A stretch of DNA of 64,000 nucleotides, from positions 84,854 to 148,853 of the forward strand of contig CACFIH010000003.1 of the NCBI GenBank assembly GCA_902566365.1. Reading direction: 5' to 3'. The position numbers and the translations under genes are program-made. The notes below the pieces were generated by a model. It saw nothing but the letters and a program-made list of their open reading frames with translations. It had not been told where the DNA came from and ran no database searches. Shown piece after piece: positions 44,259 to 52,403 of this stretch. Every line of letters starts with the position of its first letter. Position 1 is the first letter of the stretch. Origin of the DNA: an uncultured Pelagibacteraceae bacterium. GTDB taxonomy: Bacteria > Pseudomonadota > Alphaproteobacteria > Pelagibacterales > Pelagibacteraceae.

Positions 44259-45206
44259 ATGCGAAAAATAATATCATTAGTATCTGCAATGATAATTTCA
44301 GTAGTAAGTTTTGCTGGAATATCAAACGCAGCAGATAGTAAAAAACCCATCGTAATCCCAACTCATAACTGGTCAAGCCAAATTGTAATGGCTTACGTTA
44401 TTGGTGGAATTATGGAAAGTATGGGAAATAATGTTAAATATGTTAACGCTGACTCTCAAGCAGTTTACGAGTCAATTAGAATTGGTGACGTAACTTTATC
44501 TCACGAGGTATGGGAATCTGCTTTTGGTAAATCTTTTACAACTGCTTTGGATAAAGGTGGATTGTTAGACTGGGGTGACCATGAGGCAAGAACACTTGAA
44601 GATATGGGATATCCAAACTGGGTTGCTGAAAAAGGATTATGTCCTGGTTTACCAGACTGGACTGCTTTAAAGAATCCTGACTGTGCTAAAAACTTTACAA
44701 CACCTGACTCTCCAGATGGAAAAGGAAGAATGTTGGAAGGTCCACAAACTTGGCATGGTGATTTAATTCCACAAAGAGTTGACGCTTTAGGTTTAGGTGA
44801 TCTTTGGTGGGTTAAATTTGCTGGAAGTGCCGATGCACTTTGGGCTGAGTTAGCAGCAGCTGAAAAAGAAGGAAGAGGAACAATCATCTTTAACTGGACA
44901 CCTAACTTTACAGATGGTGCTGGTTTTACATTTATCGACTTTCCTCCATACACAGCAGGTTGTAGACCTGAAGATGGTGGAGACGGGAAATGTGGTTCGC
45001 CAGATGGTTATTTGAAAAAAGCAGTAAATGCTGATTTTCCAAAAACTCATCCAAAAGCAGCAGCTATGTTCAAAAAACTTTCTTTCACAACAAGTCAAAT
45101 TGGTGCAATGGCAGCTTTAGTTGACGTTGATAAAATGACTCACGAGGATGCTGCAAAAGCATGGTTAAAAAAGAACGAGAAAGTTTGGAAAGCTTTTACT
45201 AAATAA
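44259..45206 (+). CDS. tmoX: TMAO ABC transporter substrate-binding protein
   Basis: A 315-residue periplasmic protein with signal peptide (MRKIISLVSAMIISVVSF, cleaved after SNA) and the OpuAC/ProX fold of quaternary-ammonium binders. Aromatic-rich blocks such as THNWSSQIVMAYV, GLPDWTALK and TIIFNWTPNFTDG supply the Trp/Tyr box for a methylated ammonium ligand. Its position beside tdm and before OpuA-type tmoW and tmoV identifies it as TmoX. A terminator follows at once, so its mRNA should be short and abundant. Confidence 0.9.
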   Translation: MRKIISLVSAMIISVVSFAGISNAADSKKPIVIPTHNWSSQIVMAYVIGGIMESMGNNVKYVNADSQAVYESIRIGDVTLSHEVWESAFGKSFTTALDKGGLLDWGDHEARTLEDMGYPNWVAEKGLCPGLPDWTALKNPDCAKNFTTPDSPDGKGRMLEGPQTWHGDLIPQRVDALGLGDLWWVKFAGSADALWAELAAAEKEGRGTIIFNWTPNFTDGAGFTFIDFPPYTAGCRPEDGGDGKCGSPDGYLKKAVNADFPKTHPKAAAMFKKLSFTTSQIGAMAALVDVDKMTHEDAAKAWLKKNEKVWKAFTK

Positions 45207-45229
45207 AGTTAAAAGCCATTAAATCTTTA

Positions 45230-45264
45230 AATCTCTCCCAACGATGTTGGGGGAGATTTTTTTT
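45230..45264 (+). terminator. Strong rho-independent terminator after tmoX
   Basis: AATCTCTCCCAAC (45230-45242) pairs with GTTGGGGGAGATT (45246-45258) around a three-base loop with one G-U pair, then a T-run to 45264. It separates the binding protein from three small genes and tmoW-tmoV. Confidence 0.94.
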
Positions 45265-45277
45265 AAGACAAAATTAA

Positions 45278-45739
45278 ATGTTCAAATATTTTTTAAGTAT
45301 ATTCATAAGTTTATTATTTTTTAATCAAACTTTAGCAAAAGATGTAAGTATAACAGAAAATATAGATCTTGAGTTTGTTTGTAATTTAGAAAAAAAAATA
45401 ATTAAAAATTCAGAATATAATTATCAAACCTTTTTAGCTAAAGACTTAAATGAAAAAGGGTTGGATAAATTCAAAATTCAATCAAAAAAACCAGGAACAC
45501 TTTTAATCAAAGGATTGACATTATTTCTTTCAGACTCATCACAATTAAATGTTAAAGTTGTGAACAAAGATGTGGTTTTATTTAAATCTATTGATCAAGA
45601 AAATAATTATTCTGAGTCAGGTATTATTACTAGAAAAACAGGAGAATTAATTCATGAAATTACTAAGAATATAAAAAGTGAAAATACAGAAAAATATATT
45701 TCAATATATTCATGTATTAAACATGACCAAAAAGTCTGA
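45278..45739 (+). CDS. Unknown secreted protein, 153 residues
   Basis: A signal peptide (MFKYFLSIFISLLFF, cleaved after TLA) is followed by a small, probably beta-rich domain with two cysteines (EFVCNLEK and IYSCIKH), which may form a disulfide. It begins 14 bases after the tmoX terminator. No family is recognised. It lies inside the transporter cluster between tmoX and tmoW but shows no transport motif, so it may be an unrelated insertion or a periplasmic accessory. Confidence 0.65.
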   Translation: MFKYFLSIFISLLFFNQTLAKDVSITENIDLEFVCNLEKKIIKNSEYNYQTFLAKDLNEKGLDKFKIQSKKPGTLLIKGLTLFLSDSSQLNVKVVNKDVVLFKSIDQENNYSESGIITRKTGELIHEITKNIKSENTEKYISIYSCIKHDQKV

Positions 45740-45773
45740 TTTTTTTTCGGTAAATTTTGTGTAAAGTATTGTT

Positions 45774-46151
45774 ATGAAAAAATATCTCTTATACACAATT
45801 TTAAGTTTATTAATTACATCAGTTGCCTTAGCACGAAGTACTGGTTGTAAAGAGGGAAATTGTGAAAATGGATTTGGCAAATGGGTTTATACAGATAAAA
45901 CTACCTATGAGGGAGAATGGGTTGGTACAAAAAAAAATGGTCAAGGAGTAGAAACTTGGCCTAATGGATATATCTACAAAGGTGAATTTAAAAATAGTGA
46001 GTGGAGTGGTATAGGTGTTTTAACTTTTCCTGATGGCTCAACTTATGAGGGTGAATGGGCAAAAGGATTTATGAATGGAAAAGGAACTTTTACTTCATCA
46101 GATGGAACACAAAAATCTGGTATATGGAAAAATGGAAAGTTGCAAGAGTAA
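45774..46151 (+). CDS. Secreted MORN-repeat protein
   Basis: A 125-residue protein with signal peptide (MKKYLLYTILSLLITSVA, cleaved after ALA) and about four MORN repeats of the form Y-x-G-E-W/F...G-x-G: TTYEGEWVGTKKNGQG, YIYKGEFKNSEWSGIG, STYEGEWAKGFMNGKG and a last partial copy QKSGIWKNGK. MORN repeats make a beta-hairpin scaffold that can touch membrane lipids or other proteins. It directly abuts the next gene (TAAATG). Confidence 0.82.
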   Translation: MKKYLLYTILSLLITSVALARSTGCKEGNCENGFGKWVYTDKTTYEGEWVGTKKNGQGVETWPNGYIYKGEFKNSEWSGIGVLTFPDGSTYEGEWAKGFMNGKGTFTSSDGTQKSGIWKNGKLQE

Positions 46152-46703
46152 ATGTCAAAAGAAAATTATTTAAATAGAATTAAAGATTTACCAGAGACTA
46201 TAAAGCAATTTGGAGGTTTGGTTTTAATTGTTTTAATAATATTTTTTTCTTTTTCTGTTTTAAATATTATTTTTGGTGGTGGTGATGAGCTGGTGAGAAA
46301 AATGAAATTAGAAGAAGAAAGAATTGCACAAGAAAAGAAATTGAGTGAATTAATATCTAAACTACCCTCAGGAATATTGGTTACATTTGATGGTACTGAT
46401 CATTATAAATTGACAGATGAAGTATATGAACAAGTTTGTAAAGCAACAAAACTAATACCCCAAAGAGCAATTATGGGTGCAAATTTTTTAAATTTTAGAG
46501 CACATGAAATTTATACAATTAATGGAAACAAAATTGATGAAACATTTGTTAAGTGGGATCAAGAAAAAAATAAATGTTTTGCTGGTTTTACAGTAAGTGG
46601 AGACAATGTGGGAGTAAATGAGTCAATAACTGTTAGTGGTGAAGCATTAAGTTTTTTAAGTACTGGAATTGACACTAGAGTTTACTTTATTAAAAATTTT
46701 TAA
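46152..46703 (+). CDS. Unknown membrane-anchored protein, 183 residues
   Basis: One membrane helix (about 20-40) is followed by a short charged coiled coil (VRKMKLEEERIAQEKKLSEL) and a soluble domain facing the periplasm, with two cysteines (EQVCKAT and NKCFAGF). No family is recognised. The ATG follows the MORN-gene stop without any gap, so the two are coupled. A coiled coil next to a membrane helix suggests oligomerisation. Confidence 0.65.
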   Translation: MSKENYLNRIKDLPETIKQFGGLVLIVLIIFFSFSVLNIIFGGGDELVRKMKLEEERIAQEKKLSELISKLPSGILVTFDGTDHYKLTDEVYEQVCKATKLIPQRAIMGANFLNFRAHEIYTINGNKIDETFVKWDQEKNKCFAGFTVSGDNVGVNESITVSGEALSFLSTGIDTRVYFIKNF

Positions 46704-46741
46704 GGAGGAATGATAATATTATGGATTTAATTTTATCTTAA
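46703..46741 (+). promoter_or_regulatory. Orphan strong Shine-Dalgarno with two tiny frames before tmoW
   Basis: AAGGAGG (46702-46708) is the strongest ribosome site in this part of the window yet leads to no long gene. ATG 46710 encodes only MIILWI and ATG 46721 only MDLILS; spacing to both is poor. It may be a leader peptide or the remnant of a lost gene, 62 bases before tmoW. Confidence 0.35.
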
Positions 46742-46765
46742 TTTCATATAACTTAATTAAAATTT

Positions 46766-47794
46766 ATGTCTGAGCCAGTAATCAAATGTGAAAATGTTTA
46801 TAAAATTTTTGGAGCCAATGCTCAAAAGATGCTCAAGGATTCTAATGGCAATGTTGATGCTAAAACCTTTCAAGAAAATGGATGTATCGTAGGAGTAAAC
46901 AATGCTTCATTTGAAGTGTCAAAAGGAGAAATGTTGGTTGTTATGGGCTTATCTGGTTCAGGTAAATCAACATTATTAAGATGTATTTCCAGATTAACTG
47001 ATGCAACAGGTGGAAAAATTTTTATAGAAGGCCAAGATCTATTACAGTTAAATAATAAAGAACTCATTGATCTTAGAAGAAATAAAATGGGAATGGTTTT
47101 TCAAAGCTTTGCTTTGCTACCACATAAAACTGTTGTGGAAAATATAGCTTTCCCACTTCAAATAAAAGGGATTAAAACTGAAGATAGTATCAGCAAAGCT
47201 ATGGATATGGTCAAGCTAGTTGGACTTGATGGAAGAGAAAATTATTTTCCTAGAGAACTTTCAGGAGGACAACAACAAAGAGTAGGAATTGCAAGATCGT
47301 TAGCTGTAGAACCAGATATTTGGTTTTTAGATGAACCTTTTTCAGCTTTAGATCCATTAATTAGAAAAGAGATGCAAGATGAATTCTTGAGACTTCAAGA
47401 AAAATTACAAAAAACAATTATGTTTATTACTCATGATTTTGACGAAGCTTTAAAACTTGCAGATCGCATTGCAATTATGAAGGATGGTATAATTGAACAG
47501 TTAGACACACCTGCTAATATTGTTTTAAATCCAGCCACTGAATATGTAAGAAAGTTTACTGAAGAAGTGCCTAGAGAAAAGGTTTTATTAATAGAAGATG
47601 TAATGGATACATCTAAAGAAAATCTTGGTGATTTAAAGGTTTCCAAAGACGATGTTATAGAGAATGTTGCTGAAAAAATTCTTACTCAAGAAAAATCAGT
47701 AGCTGTAATAGATAATAATAATAATGTAATTGGCTCTATAAATCCAAGTAAAATAATTAATACAGTTTTTGGAGGAAGAAAAAATAATAATTGA
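46766..47794 (+). CDS. tmoW: TMAO ABC transporter ATPase
   Basis: A 342-residue OpuAA/ProV-type ATPase with Walker A GLSGSGKS (61-68), signature LSGGQQQRVG from 165 and Walker B IWFLDE (185-190). The long N-terminus before the ABC core and the C-terminal CBS-like segment (from about 270) are typical of glycine-betaine transporters, where CBS domains sense ionic state. It partners the double-length permease encoded next and receives ligand from TmoX. Confidence 0.89.
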   Translation: MSEPVIKCENVYKIFGANAQKMLKDSNGNVDAKTFQENGCIVGVNNASFEVSKGEMLVVMGLSGSGKSTLLRCISRLTDATGGKIFIEGQDLLQLNNKELIDLRRNKMGMVFQSFALLPHKTVVENIAFPLQIKGIKTEDSISKAMDMVKLVGLDGRENYFPRELSGGQQQRVGIARSLAVEPDIWFLDEPFSALDPLIRKEMQDEFLRLQEKLQKTIMFITHDFDEALKLADRIAIMKDGIIEQLDTPANIVLNPATEYVRKFTEEVPREKVLLIEDVMDTSKENLGDLKVSKDDVIENVAEKILTQEKSVAVIDNNNNVIGSINPSKIINTVFGGRKNNN

Positions 47795-47796
47795 TT

Positions 47797-49950
47797 ATGG
47801 AACTTTTAAAAAAATACCCAAAAACATTTCAATGGCTATTTTTATTAATTGTATTTTTTGCATTATGTTTTGCAATCGAAGTTCCTGAAACTTATAAATT
47901 TATTAGAGGTCAAGCAGAATTCGTAAAAGACCCAAATCAAAGTAGTTACGTATTTTTAGGTAAAGAAGTAAGATATTATGCTTTTGATGTTTTTTGGAGG
48001 TTGCCACCGCTTCTTGGATGGTTGCCTATTTGGATAAATGACTCATTATTTTTCTTAATGAATGAATGGATGCCAATTGAAATTTGGAACGAAGATACTC
48101 AAGAATTTAAAAGTCGACCAATAGTTTTAGAGATAAGTAGAAATTTAACAGCATTCATGACTTTTTTAATAAATTTAATTAGAGAGATTTTATTAGGAGG
48201 CCTTGAAACTATAGTAGCTTTTACTAGTTGGGACTGGATAGACAAAAATCCTTGGGCTGAAATACCCGGATTGCCTTGGACTATAGTTGCAGTAGGGGCG
48301 GCGTTACTTTCATATAAACTTAGTGGAAAAGGTTTAGCTTTATTTGCAGGTTTAACTATGGTTTACATTTCTGTATTTGGTCAATGGAAACCGTCTATGC
48401 AAACTCTTTCATTCATACTAGTTGCAGCCCCATTATCATTTATTTTTGGTTTAGGTTTAGGGATAGCAGCATTTAAAAGTAAACGAGTTGAGAAAGCTTT
48501 ATATCCAATATTATTAGTGATGCAGACGATGCCACAATACGCTGTATTAGTACCAGCGCTTGTACTTTTTGGAGTAGGTGATCATGCTGCAGTTATTATA
48601 ACTATGGTTGTGGCTATACCGCCAATGATATTATTAACTATATTAGGATTAAGAGCTGTCCCCCCAGAAGTAATAGAGGCTGGAAGAATGAGTGGATGTA
48701 ATAATTGGCAATTAATGTTTAAGGTATTAATTCCAACTGCAAGGAGAGATATTCTGATTGGAGTGAACCAAGTCATAATGGTTTGTTTTTCAATGGCAGT
48801 TATTTCAGCTTTTATCGGTGCTAAAGGTTTAGGATTTAATTTATTATTAGCATTAAACCAACTTAACATTGGATTAGCACTAGAGGCAGGTTTATGTATT
48901 AGTTTGATTGCGATTTTACTAGATAAGATGTCATTAGCATGGGCAAATAAACAAGAAGATTACTTTGGAAATCTTACATTTTTTCAAAGAAATAAAAATT
49001 TAATATTTTTCGCAGCAACAGTAGTGATCGGAATAATTCTTGCTTATGTTGGAACGTTTTTATTCAAAGGAACATTTAATTACTTGTTTGAAATTCCACA
49101 TAATAAAGGAATATCAACTGCTGATTTTTGGAATAAAGGTGTTGATTGGATTTTTGATACTTTTTTCGTGTACATTAAAGCATTTAATACTTGGTTAATT
49201 CAAGAGGTACTTCAACCAATGAGAGCTCTGTATTTAAGAATGCCTGTTATTGCCACAATTGTATTGGTTGTTGGTGCAGGGTATTTAATTGGTGGAATAC
49301 GTTCAGCTTTAGTAGTCGCTGCTTTAACTTTATTTATTGCATTTAGCCCATGGTGGGATAGGGCATTAGTCACAGCTTATATGGCAACTTTTGGTGTAAT
49401 TGTGTCATGCATAATTGGTTTTACAGTGGGAACTTTATGTTTCCAAAATAAAAACTCAGCAAATTTTATGTTAGGTGTATGTGATATTTTTCAAACATTC
49501 CCATCATTCGTATATCTAATTCCTGTAATGATGTTATTTGGTATCACTGACACATCTGTACTGATAGCAGTAATAGTTTATGCAACAATACCTGCAACAA
49601 GATATACAATTGAAGGACTTAGAAGTGTTCCAGCTGGTTTACATGATGCAGCAACCATGTCTGGTGTGAATAAATTTCAGAGATTAACTAAAATAGAGTT
49701 TCCCTTAGCATTTCCTCACATGATGCTTGGTATAAATCAAACAATTGTATTTGCTTTATTTATGGTAATTATCGGAGCATTTATCGGCACAGAAGATTTG
49801 GGTCAATATATTCTTAAAGCGCTATCTGATAAAAATGGTGCAGGTATCGGATTAACACTTGGTATATGTGTGGCTTTTATAGCTTTGATATTCGATAACT
49901 TAATTAGATCTTGGGTAGAGAAAAGAAAAAAACACCTGGGTATTGATTAA
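47797..49950 (+). CDS. tmoV: TMAO ABC transporter permease, tandem-fused
   Basis: A 717-residue permease made of two homologous OpuAB-like halves. Each half has its own ATPase-contact loop: EAGRMSGCNNWQLMFKVLIP near 290 and DAATMSGVNKFQRLTKIEFP near 615. Both are preceded by a MQTMPQYAVLVP or IFQTFPSFVYLIP motif. A single polypeptide therefore supplies the complete channel that in most systems is a homodimer. ATG 47797 follows the tmoW stop; the in-frame TTG at 47791 is unlikely. Confidence 0.9.
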   Translation: MELLKKYPKTFQWLFLLIVFFALCFAIEVPETYKFIRGQAEFVKDPNQSSYVFLGKEVRYYAFDVFWRLPPLLGWLPIWINDSLFFLMNEWMPIEIWNEDTQEFKSRPIVLEISRNLTAFMTFLINLIREILLGGLETIVAFTSWDWIDKNPWAEIPGLPWTIVAVGAALLSYKLSGKGLALFAGLTMVYISVFGQWKPSMQTLSFILVAAPLSFIFGLGLGIAAFKSKRVEKALYPILLVMQTMPQYAVLVPALVLFGVGDHAAVIITMVVAIPPMILLTILGLRAVPPEVIEAGRMSGCNNWQLMFKVLIPTARRDILIGVNQVIMVCFSMAVISAFIGAKGLGFNLLLALNQLNIGLALEAGLCISLIAILLDKMSLAWANKQEDYFGNLTFFQRNKNLIFFAATVVIGIILAYVGTFLFKGTFNYLFEIPHNKGISTADFWNKGVDWIFDTFFVYIKAFNTWLIQEVLQPMRALYLRMPVIATIVLVVGAGYLIGGIRSALVVAALTLFIAFSPWWDRALVTAYMATFGVIVSCIIGFTVGTLCFQNKNSANFMLGVCDIFQTFPSFVYLIPVMMLFGITDTSVLIAVIVYATIPATRYTIEGLRSVPAGLHDAATMSGVNKFQRLTKIEFPLAFPHMMLGINQTIVFALFMVIIGAFIGTEDLGQYILKALSDKNGAGIGLTLGICVAFIALIFDNLIRSWVEKRKKHLGID

Positions 49951-49957
49951 TTTAAAA

Positions 49958-51289
49958 TTATTTATTCAAAAAAGTTTTTAATGAGTCATCCATTGCATCT
50001 GCCCATGGGGTATGATGAATTGGAGCAACAGATCCTGTTACAGGAGAAGAAAAAGATTTGTTTCTATAAGTTAATATGTCCTCAACTTTATGATGTTCCC
50101 ATTCCTTAAAGTGCTTTCTAATTAATTCAAAATCAATTTTAGGATAATCTGACATTTCATGAAGTTCTTTTGTGTACTCTGTTTGAAAATCAATCATTTG
50201 GTCAGGATTTTCTAGTTTTTCTTCCATAGCAACCCATTTATTAATATCACTTTCAATTTCTTTATCATTCGGAATTTTAATTTTATTCATTATCATGTCT
50301 CTTGCATACCAAGCCTGACAGTCAAACATATTAAAGGTATGAAATTGATCTTGCATGCCAAGATACAAAAGTTTGTGATTATCTTGCCATACTACACCTT
50401 TATATAACTTAGGTGGATAAAGTCTGTTTCTTGTTTTTAATTGTAAATTTTCGTCTAAAAATGGAAAATGATGAAGGTAACCAGTACACAAAATTATTAC
50501 ATCAGCCTCCTGTTCAGTGCCATCTTTGAAAATTGCTTTTTTACCTTCTAATTTATCTAAATAGTAAACTTCCTTCATACCTTTTGGCCATTTGAATCCC
50601 ATTGGATTATGTCTGTATCCAATAGTTACGCTTTTAGCACCGTACTTGTTGCATTGAAGCGCTACATCTTCAGCAGAATAACTACTACCAAGAACTATTA
50701 CATTTTTATTTCTAAATTCTTCTGCATCTCTAAAATCGTGGGAATGCATAATTCTTCCAGGAAAAGAATTCATTCCTTCATATTCTGGAATGTAGGGAAC
50801 AGAAAAATGTCCAGTGGACACTACTACAAAGTCGAAATTATCTTTTAATATTTTATCGCTGACTTTATCTTGATAACTAACTTCAAATTTATCATTTTTA
50901 TAAATTGTGTTTACTACTCTAGTGTTGAATTTGATTTTACTTTTTAATTTTCCTTTGCTTACTCTTCCAATAATGTAGTCATACAAAACTGCTCTAGGAG
51001 GAAAAGAAGGAATGGCTTTTCCGAAATGTTCATCAAATGAATAATCTGCAAATTCTAAACACTCTTTTGGTCCATTTGACCATAGATATCTGTACATGCT
51101 GTTATGCACAGGATCTCCATACTGATCAGAACCAGTTCTCCAATTATAGTTCCACAATCCTCCCCAGTTCTCTTGTTTTTCAAAACAAACTATTTCAGGG
51201 ATTTTTTCACCATTTTTTTCTGCTAATTCAAATGCTCTGAGCATAGACAATCCACATGGTCCAGCTCCTATTATTGCTACTTTTGTCAT
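49958..51289 (-). CDS. tmm: Trimethylamine monooxygenase
   Basis: A 443-residue flavin-containing monooxygenase that closely follows bacterial Tmm. FAD motif GAGPCG is at 8-13, NADPH motif GSSYSA at 201-206, and the FMO fingerprint F-x-G-x-x-x-H-x-x-x-F spans 176-186. The blocks YRHNPMGFKWPKGMKEVYYL and MQDQFHTFNMFDCQAW are Tmm-specific. Tmm oxygenates trimethylamine to TMAO, the substrate of Tdm; it may also oxidise dimethyl sulfide. It is convergent with tmoV. The leader has a nested inverted repeat and no clear ribosome site. Confidence 0.95.
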   Translation of the reverse strand: MTKVAIIGAGPCGLSMLRAFELAEKNGEKIPEIVCFEKQENWGGLWNYNWRTGSDQYGDPVHNSMYRYLWSNGPKECLEFADYSFDEHFGKAIPSFPPRAVLYDYIIGRVSKGKLKSKIKFNTRVVNTIYKNDKFEVSYQDKVSDKILKDNFDFVVVSTGHFSVPYIPEYEGMNSFPGRIMHSHDFRDAEEFRNKNVIVLGSSYSAEDVALQCNKYGAKSVTIGYRHNPMGFKWPKGMKEVYYLDKLEGKKAIFKDGTEQEADVIILCTGYLHHFPFLDENLQLKTRNRLYPPKLYKGVVWQDNHKLLYLGMQDQFHTFNMFDCQAWYARDMIMNKIKIPNDKEIESDINKWVAMEEKLENPDQMIDFQTEYTKELHEMSDYPKIDFELIRKHFKEWEHHKVEDILTYRNKSFSSPVTGSVAPIHHTPWADAMDDSLKTFLNK

Positions 51290-51293
51290 TAAG

Positions 51294-51340
51294 TTACCAA
51301 ATTTAAATTTGTAAAATTATTTTACTAACAAAATTGGTAA
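51294..51340 (-). promoter_or_regulatory. Nested stem-loops in the tmm leader
   Basis: TTACCAA (51294-51300) and TTGGTAA (51334-51340) are perfect inverted arms, with three more pairs inside after one mismatch. Within them GTAAAA-TTA-TTTTAC (51311-51325) is a perfect small hairpin. The element ends four bases before the tmm ATG, so it could hide the start in the RNA or bind a dimeric regulator in the DNA. Confidence 0.45.
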
Positions 51341-51435
51341 TTTAAAATAAAATATTACAATATAACTAGGATTATTTGAGATTACTTTCTCTCGTATGTG
51401 TTGTATTAAACACTTAATTTTTAAGCTAATAACAT

Positions 51436-52395
51436 ATGAAGAAAATTTTAGTAATTGGCGGTGGTGCAATGGGTTCTGCTTTTACGATCCCATGTCTTGA
51501 AAATAAAAATGATGTCACAATTACCGAACCCTACTCAAAAAGATTTATTAAAGATTTATCTTCAAAAAAAAAGTTTCATTCTACATTAAAAATTAAACTT
51601 CCAAGTAAGTTAAAATTTAGGAAATTTTCAAGCGATCTTTTAAAAGAAAAATTTGATCTTTTAGTAATTGCCTTAAGTTTGCCAGGAATTGATTTTATTG
51701 CTAAAAAATTAAGATACAAAAAAATAAAAACTCCAGTTTTAGTACTTACTAAAGGATTGAAATATTTATCTAAAGATAAGAAAATTTTAACAATTTCAGA
51801 AAATTTAAAAAGAAACTCTGGAATAAAAAATGTATCAGTTTTAAAAGGCCCTTGTTTAGCAAAAGAATTAGCTAGAAAAAATCAAACAAGTGTTGTCATA
51901 GCAAATAAAAGCATCAATTTTGCAAAAAAAATTGGAAAAAGAATTTCAACAAAATATTATCTTGCTGAATTTTCTAAAGATGTCATTGGGGTTGAGGTAT
52001 GTTCTGCAATTAAAAATATATACTCAATGGTAATTGGAGCTGGTCAAAGCTTAAATGCTTCATCTAATTTATTTCAGAAATCAATCTTAGAAATGATTTT
52101 TTTAACTAAATATTTTAAAGGTAAAGAAGAAACCGCCCTTGGACTTGCTGGAGCTGGTGATTTATATGTTAGTGCAGCGGGCGGTCGAAATAGTAAAATG
52201 GGGAGTTACTTAGGTAAAGGTTATACATTTAAAATTGCAAAGAAAAAATTTATGCAAAATGATACTGTTGAGGGAGAGCAACTTGTCAGAGAAATTGCAC
52301 CATTTATATTAAAAAAAATTAATAAAAAGAAAATTCCTTTAATGATTAATTTGTTCAGAGCAATATTGAATAATAAAAAACTCAAATTCAGTTAA
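51436..52395 (+). CDS. gpsA: GpsA-like glycerol-3-phosphate dehydrogenase
   Basis: A 319-residue protein with Rossmann motif GGGAMG (8-13), Lys106 in LTKGL, and catalytic Lys193 in GVEVCSAIKNIYSMVIGAG, all typical of NAD(P)-dependent glycerol-3-phosphate dehydrogenase. The DTVEGEQLVREIAP end is also GpsA-like. The normal role is sn-glycerol-3-phosphate supply for phospholipids. Located between tmm and an Fe-ADH gene, nine bases apart, it may be a second copy with an altered task; whether another gpsA exists cannot be seen here. Confidence 0.75.
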   Translation: MKKILVIGGGAMGSAFTIPCLENKNDVTITEPYSKRFIKDLSSKKKFHSTLKIKLPSKLKFRKFSSDLLKEKFDLLVIALSLPGIDFIAKKLRYKKIKTPVLVLTKGLKYLSKDKKILTISENLKRNSGIKNVSVLKGPCLAKELARKNQTSVVIANKSINFAKKIGKRISTKYYLAEFSKDVIGVEVCSAIKNIYSMVIGAGQSLNASSNLFQKSILEMIFLTKYFKGKEETALGLAGAGDLYVSAAGGRNSKMGSYLGKGYTFKIAKKKFMQNDTVEGEQLVREIAPFILKKINKKKIPLMINLFRAILNNKKLKFS

Positions 52396-52403
52396 GATTA
52401 TAT

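Noticed and set aside
44501..44953. Long open frame on the minus strand opposite tmoX (150 codons)
   Set aside because: It lies wholly inside tmoX, which has a signal peptide, binding-protein motifs, promoter and terminator. The antisense product is low-complexity and lacks a ribosome site.
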